The notes under the pieces: model-generated
Databases searched by the model: none
What the model was told of the DNA's origin: nothing
What the model saw: the letters and a program-made list of their open reading frames with translations, nothing else
Translations under genes and position numbers: made by a program
Shown here: positions 16,534-25,630 of the stretch, one piece after another
How the letters are laid out: every line of letters starts with the position of its first letter
Numbering within the stretch: position 1 is the first letter of the stretch
DNA from: Heyndrickxia oleronia
GTDB lineage: Bacteria > Bacillota > Bacilli > Bacillales > Bacillaceae_C
NCBI RefSeq assembly: GCF_017809215.1
Contig: NZ_CP065424.1
Span: forward strand, 4,552,001-4,616,000
Direction of reading: 5' to 3'
DNA: 64,000 nt

Positions 16534-17352
16534 TTACATATCTTCAAGTTCCTGCATTATTTGATTAAATTCTAATTGAGTAGTTACTACAATATCCTCT
16601 AAGTTGTGAGTGATTTCGCTTACCTTGATTACTTCATTTGATATGTTTTCTACATTCTCATTGACCATTTTAATTGCATCATCTACTTGACCCGATAATT
16701 TACGGACTTCATCCGAAACAACTTTAAACCCTCGACCGTACTCTCCCGCTCGTGCTGCTTCAATTGCTGCATTCAGAGCTAACATATTTGTTTGTGAAGA
16801 TATTTTATGAATCAACCTAGATACTTCACTAATTAGCTCAGTTTGGCTTTTTAACGATTGAAGTGCTTTCATATTTTCCTGAGAATTCGCCATTACTTTA
16901 TTTACTAGATTTTCAGGCATCACCTTTAATTTTGAGACAATTTCAGTTGTTTTGTTTTCCCTTTCTGTAATATTTGTAGCTATTTTTAAGACAGCTTCCA
17001 CTTGACCTTTTTCATCTAGAATAGGAACATATGTCGCTTCAAGCCATAATCGATTTCCTGTTTTCCCAACACGTTCAATCTTTCCTTGAAATTTTTCACC
17101 TTTACTGAGTTTCTCCCATAATTCCTCATATTCTTTACTGGTGCTAAATTCAAGTGTACAGAATTGTTTATGCTTCATATGTATCATTTCATAAGGTTGA
17201 TAACCTAATGTTTGTGCAAAGTTATCATTTACCCAGATCACTTCGCCCTTCATATTGAATTCAACCATCGCTAAATTTATTTCCAATGCGGATAATACCG
17301 CTACATTATCCAAAATTTGTTTGCTTTGATTTTTTATTGAAGAAATATTCAA
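16534..17352 (-). CDS. Soluble PAS-MCP signalling protein
   Basis: 272 residues with no membrane segment. A PAS domain (about 20-130: MVEFNMKGEVIWVNDNFAQT ... KTGNRLWLEATYVPI) is followed by a short methyl-accepting signalling domain whose hairpin tip (SSQTNMLALNAAIEAARAGE) and GFKVVSDEVRKLS are conserved. The signalling domain is truncated to about 130 residues, as in short cytoplasmic MCPs such as YfmS. The TTG start is supported by AAGGGGAG 7 bases upstream. It probably senses redox or oxygen through PAS and talks to CheA. It is part of the signalling block 8.3-20 kb. Confidence 0.85.
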   Translation of the reverse strand: MNISSIKNQSKQILDNVAVLSALEINLAMVEFNMKGEVIWVNDNFAQTLGYQPYEMIHMKHKQFCTLEFSTSKEYEELWEKLSKGEKFQGKIERVGKTGNRLWLEATYVPILDEKGQVEAVLKIATNITERENKTTEIVSKLKVMPENLVNKVMANSQENMKALQSLKSQTELISEVSRLIHKISSQTNMLALNAAIEAARAGEYGRGFKVVSDEVRKLSGQVDDAIKMVNENVENISNEVIKVSEITHNLEDIVVTTQLEFNQIMQELEDM

Positions 17353-17545
17353 TATCTTTCTCCCCTTATATGATATTAGTTTGTACTATGACATGTTGAA
17401 CTCTACATTTTCTCTACATTCCTACGATAAAATAGCGTATAGGTCAACATGATGGAGAATGTAACTGTAAATCTTAATCATTTAAGGGGCAAAAGTAAAA
17501 ATATAAAATAATCGCTATAACTAAAAAAACTCAAATAAATCACCT

Positions 17546-18022
17546 TTACTTAGTTAAATGATCTACTTGAGCATTTGTTACTTTTATGAAATCTTCTATA
17601 TTCATTTCAATCTGAGCACCAATTTTCCCACCACTAATAATAATTGTTTCTAAGTTTCTTATACTTTCATCAACACAAGTAGGATATCGTTTTTTCATAC
17701 CTATGGGGGAACATCCACCACGAATATATCCTGAAACTTTCATAATATCCTTAACAGGTATCATTTCTATTTTTTTCTCTCCGACAGCTTTAGCAGCTTT
17801 TTTTAGGTCAAGCTCCAATTCTACGGGAATAATATAAACATAATATGATCCACTTGTACTTTGTGAAATCAAGGTTTTATAAACCATTTTAGCTTCCTTA
17901 TTAATTTTATATGCAACAGACAGACCATCAATTTTTCCATCATCTGCCGTATAGGATAGCACCCTATAATGAACTTTTTCTTTATCCAATATCCGCATGG
18001 CATTCGTCTTAACTATTTTCAT
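17546..18022 (-). CDS. ybaK: YbaK/EbsC-type Cys-tRNA(Pro) deacylase
   Basis: 158 residues from the ATG at 18022, which has GGAGG 7 bases upstream; the frame is open 31 codons further up but that part is non-conserved. The YbaK fold is clear: KTNAMRILDKEKVHYRVLSY at the N-terminus and the family signature VSGYIRGGCSPIGMKKRYPT near 95-115. YbaK clears cysteine mischarged on tRNA-Pro by trans-editing. It stands alone between signalling genes, divergent from the PAS-GGDEF-EAL gene. Confidence 0.88.
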   Translation of the reverse strand: MKIVKTNAMRILDKEKVHYRVLSYTADDGKIDGLSVAYKINKEAKMVYKTLISQSTSGSYYVYIIPVELELDLKKAAKAVGEKKIEMIPVKDIMKVSGYIRGGCSPIGMKKRYPTCVDESIRNLETIIISGGKIGAQIEMNIEDFIKVTNAQVDHLTK

Positions 18023-18225
18023 ATGTTCCTCCAAGAAATGATTTACATTATTGTAACACTTTTTCAAAGAAACACCATTTTTTAAAACTATAGAATAAAT
18101 ACTTCTCTCACCCACATTAGCTCATCATGCATAATTTTAATCACTTTATCCTAAGTGAAAATTAAGTATAATTAAGCATATTGATATAAATGTTTACGTT
18201 ATATAAATGGAGAGAGGGATCTTTT

Positions 18226-19956
18226 ATGAATGAATCCAACCGTAGAAACCACGAAATGCAATATCTTAACATAAATAAACTTAGTAACCAACCTTCTCCC
18301 GAATTAATTAAAGAAATGATTGATATCAGATTTGCCTTAGACCAATCAACTATTGTGGCAATTACAGATCAAAAAGGAACGATCATTTATGCTAATCAGA
18401 AATTCTGTGACATTTCAAAATACAAGAAGGAAGAACTAATTGGGCAAAATCATCGAATACTCAATTCTGGGTACCACCCAAAAAGCTTTTTTAAAAACAT
18501 GTGGAAAACGATTGGTATTGGTGAAGTTTGGTCTGGAGAAATTAAAAACATGGCAAAGGACGGGTCCTTCTATTGGGTTCATACGACCATCGTCCCTTTT
18601 TTAAATGAAAAAGGGAGGCCTTATCAATATATTTCCATACGTTATGATATATCTGAGCTAAAAAAACTCGAAGAACAATTGATCTATCATTCATATCATG
18701 ATGAATTAACCGGATTACCCAATCGTCGCTGTTTTAATGAAGAACTCAATACTTGGTTAAGTATGAAAAGCCAGACAAACCAACTGGCAATTATCTTTCT
18801 TGATATTGATCGATTTAAAAACGTCACAGATACATTAGGGCATTCGAAAGGAGATTATCTACTAAAATCAATTTCTAAGCGCTTATCCCGGCATTTTAAT
18901 GGGATTGCAGATGTTTATCGGTTTGGTGGTGATGAATTTACCATTGTTGTAAAAAATCGATCACTTGATGAAGTAAAAGAAATTACTCGACGAGTAAAAG
19001 CACTATTTAAAAAACCATTTACATTACATAATAATCCATATTACTTTAGTGTAAGTATTGGCATTAGCCTTTCACCACAGGACGGATCGGATATCGAAAC
19101 ATTAGTTAAAAAGGCAGATATTGCTATGTATAGAGCAAAGGAAGCTGGAAATAATTCTGTTCAATTTTTTAAAAATGAAGCACATGAAACTTTATCTAAA
19201 AATATGAAAATCGAATCGGCATTAAGACAGGCAATTGAAAAAAAAGAATTTATTCTACACTATCAACCCCTTGTTGACTTAAATAATCAAACAATCATCG
19301 GCGTAGAAGGTTTAATCCGTTGGAATCACCCAACATTGGGCATTATTCCACCATCAGAGTTTATACCAATAGCTGAGGAAACAGGACTCATTATTCCAAT
19401 AAGTGAATGGGTTCTAGATGCTGCTTGTCAGCAAATTCAGCAATGGCAAGATTCAGGTTTACCTCCTAACAATATCGCCCTAAATCTGTCTCCATATTTA
19501 TTCGAAATAGATGGACTAGTCGAGACAATTCAAAGGATGATTCAGCAATATGAAATTAAACCCAAATTACTTGAACTTGAAATTACTGAGAGTATTATGC
19601 AAGATCCCGATAGGGCCTTGTTTATATTAAAAGAACTCAAATCCTTAGGAGTTTCACTTTCAATTGATGATTTCGGTACAGGATATTCTTCTCTTTCCTA
19701 CTTAAGACGTTTCCCTATAGATACGTTGAAAATTGATCGATCTTTTATTGAGGATATTAAAAATGATGATGGGGTACTTGTAGAAACCATTATTATGATG
19801 GCTACTAATTTAGGATTAAATGTTATTGCTGAAGGTATTGAAACGAAAGAACAATTACAGTTTTTAATGGACGTTTCCTGCCCAATTGGCCAAGGCTATC
19901 TTTTTAGCCGTCCGATACCTGGAGAGGACATCCCAAATCTATTTCAAAAATTGTAA
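18226..19956 (+). CDS. PAS-GGDEF-EAL cyclic-di-GMP protein
   Basis: 576 residues from the ATG at 18226, preferred because GAGAGGG precedes it (an ATG 36 bases upstream has no such site). A PAS/PAC sensor spans about 30-145 (IVAITDQKGTIIYANQKFCD). The GGDEF domain has an intact RFGGDEF. The EAL domain reads EGLIRW in place of EALIRW but keeps the catalytic Glu, ITES, DDFGTGYSS and KIDRSF. It lacks membrane segments and is likely soluble. It is the second bifunctional cyclic-di-GMP protein within 4 kb. Confidence 0.9.
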   Translation: MNESNRRNHEMQYLNINKLSNQPSPELIKEMIDIRFALDQSTIVAITDQKGTIIYANQKFCDISKYKKEELIGQNHRILNSGYHPKSFFKNMWKTIGIGEVWSGEIKNMAKDGSFYWVHTTIVPFLNEKGRPYQYISIRYDISELKKLEEQLIYHSYHDELTGLPNRRCFNEELNTWLSMKSQTNQLAIIFLDIDRFKNVTDTLGHSKGDYLLKSISKRLSRHFNGIADVYRFGGDEFTIVVKNRSLDEVKEITRRVKALFKKPFTLHNNPYYFSVSIGISLSPQDGSDIETLVKKADIAMYRAKEAGNNSVQFFKNEAHETLSKNMKIESALRQAIEKKEFILHYQPLVDLNNQTIIGVEGLIRWNHPTLGIIPPSEFIPIAEETGLIIPISEWVLDAACQQIQQWQDSGLPPNNIALNLSPYLFEIDGLVETIQRMIQQYEIKPKLLELEITESIMQDPDRALFILKELKSLGVSLSIDDFGTGYSSLSYLRRFPIDTLKIDRSFIEDIKNDDGVLVETIIMMATNLGLNVIAEGIETKEQLQFLMDVSCPIGQGYLFSRPIPGEDIPNLFQKL

Positions 19957-19978
19957 TAACAATTAGGAAGCAATTAAA

Positions 19979-19998
19979 AGGTGTCTCTATAGACACCT
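19979..19998 (+). terminator. Hairpin after the PAS-GGDEF-EAL gene
   Basis: AGGTGTCT pairs perfectly with AGACACCT around CTAT. The downstream tract is only weakly T-rich, so it may be a weak terminator. Confidence 0.45.
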
Positions 19999-20028
19999 TC
20001 GCTCCACATAGAAAACTTTACAGTTTAA

Positions 20029-20268
20029 TCAAAGAATCCCAAAAAACTTTTCTGCTTTTTCTAAATAAGGTTGTTGTTCATCAGTTAAATCATATTCTTC
20101 AAAAATTGCATCTACCGGACATACAGATACACAAGCCCCACAATCAATACATAGATCTGGATTGATAAAGTATTGGTCAGGACCTTTCTCAATGCAATCG
20201 ACTGGACAAACGGTTACACATTCTCCTGCTTTCTCCGCTTCACATGGACTTGTAATAACGAAGGCCAT
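20029..20268 (-). CDS. Ferredoxin with two iron-sulfur cluster motifs
   Basis: 79 residues. An N-terminal CEAEKAGECVTVCPVDC and a second CIDCGACVSVCP provide ligands for two clusters; the first has spacing seen in 3Fe-4S/4Fe-4S (seven-iron) ferredoxins. The acidic C-terminus (FEEYDLTDEQQ) is typical of electron carriers. GGAGG precedes the ATG. It lies 26 bases downstream of superoxide dismutase on the same strand and may be co-transcribed with it. Confidence 0.88.
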   Translation of the reverse strand: MAFVITSPCEAEKAGECVTVCPVDCIEKGPDQYFINPDLCIDCGACVSVCPVDAIFEEYDLTDEQQPYLEKAEKFFGIL

Positions 20269-20294
20269 ATTCTCCCTCCTCCATTCATCTTCTA

Positions 20295-20915
20295 TTAGCT
20301 TATGGCTTGCTCATATTTTTCTGCTACTACGTCCCAATCAATAATATTGAAAAAACTCTCAATATATTCCGGTCTTCTATTTTGATAGCTTAAATAATAT
20401 GCATGCTCCCAGACATCAAGACAAAGAATAGGTGTTTTGCCTTCCATAATCGGATTATCCTGATTTGGTGTGCTCATTACTTCCAATTGACCATTTTTAT
20501 TAACAACAAGCCATGCCCAACCAGAACCAAAACGAGTGGTTGCAGCATCAGCAAATTGTTGTTCAAAGATGCTAATATTTCCGAACGTTTCATTTAACAC
20601 CTCTGCTAATTTTCCAGAAGGGGCAGATGCTTCTTTAAACGGAGCAATAATCTCCCAGAAAAGTGTATGATTAAAATGTCCTCCACCATTATTTCTAATG
20701 GCTGTTCTAATATCTTCAGGTAATGAACCCAAATCACTAAGTATTTCTTTTAATGATTTACTTTGTAACTCACTTTTCCCTTCTAGTGCAGCATTTAACT
20801 TATCTACATATGTTTGATGGTGTTTGCCATAGTGAATTTCCATTGTTTGCTTGTCTATGTATGGTTCCAATGCATCAAATGTATATTTTAATTTTGGTAG
20901 TTCAAATTTCCCCAT
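20295..20915 (-). CDS. Superoxide dismutase, Fe/Mn family
   Basis: 206 residues from the ATG at 20915, which has GGAGG 10 bases upstream; the longer frame adds a non-conserved hydrophobic stretch. Family features are LKYTFDALEPYIDKQTMEIH with the first metal His28, the second His in GGGHFNHTLFW, and Asp/His in LDVWEHAYYL. QDNPIMEG is common in Mn-type enzymes. It is more divergent than the usual SodA (for example LDVWEHAYYLSYQNRRPEYI), so it may be a second isozyme. Its promoter region carries a perfect inverted repeat at 20943-20976. Confidence 0.9.
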   Translation of the reverse strand: MGKFELPKLKYTFDALEPYIDKQTMEIHYGKHHQTYVDKLNAALEGKSELQSKSLKEILSDLGSLPEDIRTAIRNNGGGHFNHTLFWEIIAPFKEASAPSGKLAEVLNETFGNISIFEQQFADAATTRFGSGWAWLVVNKNGQLEVMSTPNQDNPIMEGKTPILCLDVWEHAYYLSYQNRRPEYIESFFNIIDWDVVAEKYEQAIS

Positions 20916-20942
20916 TTTCAATTTACCTCCAATATAATGTTT

Positions 20943-20976
20943 TATACTTTTTATATTAAAATGTATAAAAAGTATA
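20943..20976. promoter_or_regulatory. Perfect 13-bp inverted repeat upstream of superoxide dismutase
   Basis: TATACTTTTTATA (20943-20955) and TATAAAAAGTATA (20964-20976) are exact complements separated by 8 bases, 28 bases before the dismutase start codon. Each arm contains -10-like TATA sequence. It may be a repressor site or an mRNA 5' hairpin. The binding protein is unknown. Confidence 0.5.
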
Positions 20977-21246
20977 ATAAAATAGTACTTCATATCAAAC
21001 CCAAAGTCAATTTAATCATTCGACTATTTTAATGTATAAATGTCGAAAAATTTTTTATATAATGGCAGATATTTATTCTGAAAAATATTTTAATTCCGTA
21101 AAATACTGGTTAAAATAAATGTACATCATTTTTTATGACTGTTATCTACTATTTTGTGTCTACTATTTTAATTGGCTATACATACTTACAATTTAAGCAA
21201 AAATAGTCTTCTGAATGATTATGAATTCACTAAAGGAGTGAAGTTA

Positions 21247-21672
21247 ATGTCTCTTAATGTATATTTAGTCTTTAATGGAAATTGTCGTGAAGCAGTTGAA
21301 TTCTATGCGAAAGTTTTCGATACAGAAACACCGCAAATAATGAGTTTTGCTGATTCACCACCGAATCCGGAATACCCATTACCAGAGGAAGCAAAAAATT
21401 TAGTCATGCATGCGCGTCTTACTATAAACGGAAGTACTGTAATGTTTTCTGATACATTTCCTGGTATGCCATTCACTGTTGGAAACAATATTAATATAAC
21501 CATCGTTAGTCAAAGTAAAGATGAAATTACAACATATTTTCATCGATTAAAAGAAGGTGGAACGGTGGATATGGAGCTCCAAGAAACATTTTGGAGTAAG
21601 TGCTACGGACAATTAACAGACAAATTTGGTATCCCTTGGCAGTTAAGCTATGAAAGCGAAGAAAATAAGTAA
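21247..21672 (+). CDS. VOC-family protein, PhnB-like
   Basis: 141 residues from the ATG at 21247, which has AAAGGAGTG just upstream; the frame is open 75 bases higher without a ribosome site. LNVYLVFNGNCREAVEFYAK, MHARLTINGSTVMFSDTFPG and the C-terminal WSKCYGQLTDKFGIPWQLSY are typical of PhnB-type glyoxalase/VOC proteins. No enzyme activity can be assigned. Single gene, followed by a hairpin terminator. Confidence 0.85.
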   Translation: MSLNVYLVFNGNCREAVEFYAKVFDTETPQIMSFADSPPNPEYPLPEEAKNLVMHARLTINGSTVMFSDTFPGMPFTVGNNINITIVSQSKDEITTYFHRLKEGGTVDMELQETFWSKCYGQLTDKFGIPWQLSYESEENK

Positions 21673-21693
21673 TAATTGATGATAAAAAATTAA

Positions 21694-21734
21694 ATGGGTT
21701 CCTTTCCCTGTTTAATAGGAAATATGGAACCCAT
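21694..21734 (+). terminator. Terminator of the PhnB-like gene
   Basis: ATGGGTTCC (21694-21702) pairs exactly with GGAACCCAT (21726-21734), followed by a T-rich stretch. Confidence 0.7.
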
Positions 21735-21767
21735 CCTTATATTTTTAACCATTTATTTTGACGGTAC

Positions 21768-21792
21768 CGAGAAATGGACTTTTCATTTCTCG
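21768..21792. terminator. Second hairpin between convergent genes
   Basis: CGAGAAATG pairs with CATTTCTCG around GACTTTT. A T-run follows on the plus strand, so it may back up the previous terminator; it lies 27 bases after the ROK-kinase stop codon on the other strand. Confidence 0.55.
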
Positions 21793-21818
21793 TATTTTTT
21801 ACTTATATTTTTTCCTAA

Positions 21819-22691
21819 TTAGCTCTGAATCTCTTCTTTTATAGCTTGATGTGCTAGCAAAAGAGCGCCTGTAATCCCTGCGTGATCTCCTAGCCCTGGA
21901 CTTACGATATATGTCTTTAGATCAGGTAAGGTGACATAATCATTTAGCAACTCATTAAGATACTTATATATAGAAGCAAACACTTGCTTCTGCTTCATCA
22001 CTCCACCACCTAGTATGATTCGTTTTGGTGATATGATTAAAATATATTGCATAAGAGCTTGTGCAATATAGTAACCTTCTAAATCCCATACTTCCTTCTG
22101 ATCTACTAAATCGATTCCTTTTTTGCCCCATCGCTCCTCAATAGCAGGTCCGGCTGCGAGCCCCTCTAAGCAATCCTTATGGTAAGGGCATTTTCCATGA
22201 TACTGATCATTATGATGTCGCCTTACTAAGATATGTCCCATTTCAGGATGGGATAGACCTTGAAGAAGTTTCCCCTGAACAACAGCACCTGCACCAATTC
22301 CGGTACCAACTGTAATATATATACAGCTGTCCAATCCCTTAGCCGCTCCAAGAGTCGCTTCCCCTAAGGCAGCTGCATTTACATCAGTATTGAAACCAAT
22401 CGGTAGAGAAAATGCATCCTTCAATGCTTGTACAATTGGATAGTTTCTCCACGGTAGTTTAGGTGTAGTGGTGATCATTCCATAGTTTGGACTTTCAGAA
22501 TTTACATCAATTGGTCCAAATGAACCGACCCCGATCGCATTTAATGAATGTTTCTTAAAAAATCCGATGACCTCAGTCATTGTTTCTTCCGGCACTGTTG
22601 TTGGGATCTGCAACCGATCAATAATATTCCCCCTTTCATCTCCTACTGCACAAACGAATTTTGTTCCTCCAGCTTCAATTGCACCAAACAT
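21819..22691 (-). CDS. ROK-family fructokinase (GmuE-like)
   Basis: 290 residues from the ATG at 22691, with GGAGG 8 bases upstream. The N-terminal phosphate loop MFGAIEAGGTKFVCAVGDER, the catalytic region GVGSFGPIDV/FNTDVNAAALGE, and the zinc-binding GHILVRRHHNDQYHGKCPYH with a further Cys mark a bacterial ROK fructokinase. With the mannose-6-phosphate isomerase and GH1 genes upstream it reproduces gmuF-gmuD-gmuE of the B. subtilis glucomannan operon, so fructose-6-phosphate formation in mannose metabolism is the likely role. Confidence 0.85.
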   Translation of the reverse strand: MFGAIEAGGTKFVCAVGDERGNIIDRLQIPTTVPEETMTEVIGFFKKHSLNAIGVGSFGPIDVNSESPNYGMITTTPKLPWRNYPIVQALKDAFSLPIGFNTDVNAAALGEATLGAAKGLDSCIYITVGTGIGAGAVVQGKLLQGLSHPEMGHILVRRHHNDQYHGKCPYHKDCLEGLAAGPAIEERWGKKGIDLVDQKEVWDLEGYYIAQALMQYILIISPKRIILGGGVMKQKQVFASIYKYLNELLNDYVTLPDLKTYIVSPGLGDHAGITGALLLAHQAIKEEIQS

Positions 22692-22722
22692 TTCAGCTTC
22701 CTCCACTATTTCTTATTTATAT

Positions 22723-22905
22723 TGATGTTTTGTCAAATACCCGTAGGAAATGAAACAGGGCCCCAATTAAATTTGCATCATTCTCGAACTGACACGCTTC
22801 AATAGTGCTAAAGATCTTTTCTCGAACAAATGAAGGGAATGACAGTCTTCAACGATATTTGTTAAATCTTTACCTAAATAACAATAATAGTTGAAAAAAG
22901 AGCCT
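22723..22905 (+). mobile_element. Degenerate MITE-like repeat between gmuD- and gmuE-like genes
   Basis: The right end TTTACCTAAATAACAATAAT followed by GTTGAAAAAAGAGCCT is clear, and a middle block GATCTTTTCTCGAACAAATG fits the family. The left end is guessed from TTGATGTTTTGTC and is uncertain. No target duplication is visible. Confidence 0.45.
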
Positions 22906-22909
22906 TAGT

Positions 22910-24322
22910 TTAAAATCCATTATTTTGTGAGACTTCTTTATACCATTTCCCTGATTTCTTAATCGTTCTTTTTAAATTATTATTCAAATCTACTTCGACT
23001 AATCCATATCGATTCTTATAGGCATTTGTCCATGACCAGTTATCCATGAACGTCCAAAGGTGATAACCTAAGCAATTCGCTCCCTCACCAATACCTTTAT
23101 GCACCCACTTTAAGTGTTCTTGGATAAACTCAATCCGATAATCATCCTCAATATACCCTTCATCATTACGGAATTTTTCTTCTCCCTCAACACCCATTCC
23201 ATTCTCTGAAATAAAAAATGGGATATTCTCATAATGGTCACGAAGATCGATCATTATGTCATATATAACTTCCTCGCATATTTCCCAGCCACGATGAGGA
23301 TTGATTTTCCTTCCAGGCATAATATAAGGATCAAATAGATGTTCAGGCATAAAGGCTTCATCTTCTGATACGGGGGATTCCTTTGCTTTTACTCGGCGTG
23401 GCTGATAATAGTTCACTCCTAAAATATCAATTGGATTGTTTTTTATGACAGATAAATCCTCAGCTTCTACGTTTGGTAGTAGTTCTCTTTCACGTAAGAT
23501 ATCAATTAATTCTTTCGGATACTCTCCTTTTGTTACAGGATCAAGGAAACTACGGTTAAAGAATAAATCCGCAATATGAGCAGCTTTTACGTCGACAGCA
23601 TCCAAACAGCGTGGATAAGATGGGGTCAAATTAAGAATAATACCTATTTTTCCATCTATATTTAATTTTTTAAAAACCTCAACTGCCTTTGCATGAGCGA
23701 CAATGGTATGATGAGCAACCTGTGCCCCTCTTTTGAAATCTACTACTCTTGGATAATGTAAATCATATAAATATCCTGCCTCGACTGGGACAATAGGTTC
23801 ATTAAATGTAAACCAATACTTCACTCTATCCCCAAATAATTGAAAACAATTTTCTGCAAATTTCACGTATGCCTCAATGACTTCCCTACTTTCCCAGCCA
23901 CCCTTCTCCTGCATACACATAGGCATATCAAAATGGTATAAATTCAAGAAAGGTTCTATATCATTAGCAATTAGTTCATCGATGACGTTATTATAAAAAT
24001 CAACCGCCTTCTGGTTCACTTGTCCGATCCCATCTGGAATCAATCGCGACCATTGTATAGACGTTCGAAAGGAATTATGTCCCGTTTCTTTCATTAGTTT
24101 AATGTCTTGCTTATACCGATGATAGAAATCAGATGTATGCTCTGGGCCCACTTCATTATAGAAACACCCTGGCTCGACACTGAACCAATAATCCCATATG
24201 CTCGGTTTTCGACCGTCACATTGTGAGGCACCTTCTGTTTGTGGACCTGATGCAGCACTTCCCCACCAGAAATTCTTTGGAAAGCGATAGGTTTCTTTCG
24301 TACCTTGTAAATTATTTAGCAA
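22910..24322 (-). CDS. Glycoside hydrolase family 1 (GmuD-like 6-phospho-beta-glycosidase)
   Basis: 470 residues. GH1 signatures are complete: N-terminal FPKNFWWGSAASGPQTEG, acid/base Glu175 in FTFNEP, and nucleophile Glu373 in FISENGMG. The C-terminal segment DNWSWTNAYKNRYGLVEVDL resembles GmuD-type 6-phospho-beta-glycosidases more than plain beta-glucosidases, but a phosphate-binding loop cannot be confirmed by eye. The TTG start has AAGGGGTG upstream. It is the middle gene of manA-GH1-ROK on one strand. No PTS permease gene is present, so the sugar may enter by a system encoded elsewhere. Confidence 0.88.
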   Translation of the reverse strand: MLNNLQGTKETYRFPKNFWWGSAASGPQTEGASQCDGRKPSIWDYWFSVEPGCFYNEVGPEHTSDFYHRYKQDIKLMKETGHNSFRTSIQWSRLIPDGIGQVNQKAVDFYNNVIDELIANDIEPFLNLYHFDMPMCMQEKGGWESREVIEAYVKFAENCFQLFGDRVKYWFTFNEPIVPVEAGYLYDLHYPRVVDFKRGAQVAHHTIVAHAKAVEVFKKLNIDGKIGIILNLTPSYPRCLDAVDVKAAHIADLFFNRSFLDPVTKGEYPKELIDILRERELLPNVEAEDLSVIKNNPIDILGVNYYQPRRVKAKESPVSEDEAFMPEHLFDPYIMPGRKINPHRGWEICEEVIYDIMIDLRDHYENIPFFISENGMGVEGEEKFRNDEGYIEDDYRIEFIQEHLKWVHKGIGEGANCLGYHLWTFMDNWSWTNAYKNRYGLVEVDLNNNLKRTIKKSGKWYKEVSQNNGF

Positions 24323-24670
24323 CGTTCATCACCCCTTCTACAATAATCTATTACTGTTTTCTCTCATTATATGTATTGTTTTCATGGGGTGTAGCTCCAG
24401 CATTCTTCTTAAATTGCTTATATATGATAGGTCGTATCAACTGTTGGCCCAATGTTTTAAATGATATCCTGGAGCATAATGGGAATTTATAAACTAAAGA
24501 CATTTCGTACAATTGGGCTTCGCATATTCACTAGATACTTGTATCGAACTCATAAAAATTATCACCCTAAATATATAGTATCGCTGCTAAAATAGTATTT
24601 TATCTACGTACAAATCAAGCACAATTTCCGGAGAAGTACTCACCGTTATTAAACGTATAACAGTTTATTT
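24323..24670. other. 348-bp intergenic gap, nothing recognised
   Basis: AT-rich sequence between the GH1 gene start and the mannose-6-phosphate isomerase stop. It must hold the GH1 promoter if that gene is not read through from manA. I see no strong hairpin, operator or credible frame. Confidence 0.5.
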
Positions 24671-25630
24671 TTATTCATGTGATACTATAAATTCTGCTTC
24701 CCCATCTAACGTATACTCCCGAATTCCGTATGGAAGGATAAAATGACTACCCTTTGTTAACACGAAAGACTTTCCATCAATATCGAGAACTGCATGCCCC
24801 TTAATAACACTCACCTGTAAAAAATTCGCAGTCATTTTGCAAGTAGCCTGTCCATTCAATTGCCAGTGATAAACGGTAAAATACTGTTCCTGTACCAGCT
24901 TCTTTTCACATAGACCACCTTGAATCGTTTCTACTGGCTTAACATAAGCATCTTGGTGTGGAATAGTCGTTACTTGCTTTGCGCGCTCCAAATGCAACTC
25001 TCTTTTATTCCCATCGGAATCCATACGATCATAGTCGTATACGCGATAGGTAATATCTGAGCTCTGTTGAGTTTCTAGAATGACAATCCCCTTTCCAATC
25101 GCATGAATTGTCCCACTTGGAACATAGACAAAATCTCCTGCTTTTACTTTTACTCGCCTTAAGAGCTTATCCCATTCTCCCTTATCGACCATTCGAGTAA
25201 ATTCCTCAGATGTTTTAGCATGATGGCCTAGCACAAGCTCCGCCCCTTCTTCGGCGCTTAATACATACCAGCATTCTGTTTTACCTAAGGGGACACCTTC
25301 AACTTCACGTGCAAACTGATCATTTGGATGAACTTGAACAGATAAATCATCAGCTGCATCAAGAATTTTAACTAATAATGGATACTCTCCAGAATCGACG
25401 GTCTCCCTATTAAAAAGCTCCTTATGTTCATTCCATGCATCAGCTAATGTTTTCCCAGTTAGAGGACCATTAGTAATGACACTTGGCCCATGTAAATGCG
25501 CAGAAATCGCCCATGCCTCACCCGTCTTCTCAAACGGGATCTCATAAGAAAATTCTGTTTTTAATTTCTGCCCTCCCCAAATTCGTTCTTGAAAGACCGG
25601 CTGTAAAAAAATCGGTTCATTATTGTACAT
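24671..25630 (-). CDS. manA: Mannose-6-phosphate isomerase, class I
   Basis: 319 residues, the usual length of the short Bacillus enzymes (ManA/GmuF/Pmi). It interconverts mannose-6-phosphate and fructose-6-phosphate with zinc. Metal-site segments are SVQVHPNDQFA (Gln and His), KTECWYVL (Glu) and the GTIHAIGKG His. FVYVPSGT and LETQQSSDITYRVYDYDR are characteristic. GGAGG precedes the ATG. It lies first in the manA-GH1-ROK series. Confidence 0.93.
   Translation of the reverse strand: MYNNEPIFLQPVFQERIWGGQKLKTEFSYEIPFEKTGEAWAISAHLHGPSVITNGPLTGKTLADAWNEHKELFNRETVDSGEYPLLVKILDAADDLSVQVHPNDQFAREVEGVPLGKTECWYVLSAEEGAELVLGHHAKTSEEFTRMVDKGEWDKLLRRVKVKAGDFVYVPSGTIHAIGKGIVILETQQSSDITYRVYDYDRMDSDGNKRELHLERAKQVTTIPHQDAYVKPVETIQGGLCEKKLVQEQYFTVYHWQLNGQATCKMTANFLQVSVIKGHAVLDIDGKSFVLTKGSHFILPYGIREYTLDGEAEFIVSHE

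Noticed and set aside
18190..18225. Upstream ATG adding 12 residues to the PAS-GGDEF-EAL protein
   Set aside because: No ribosome site there, while GAGAGGG precedes the ATG at 18226.
22910..24322. GH1 enzyme as plain secreted beta-glucosidase
   Set aside because: No signal peptide, and the neighbours and C-terminal segment resemble GmuD-type phospho-glycosidases; exact specificity left open.
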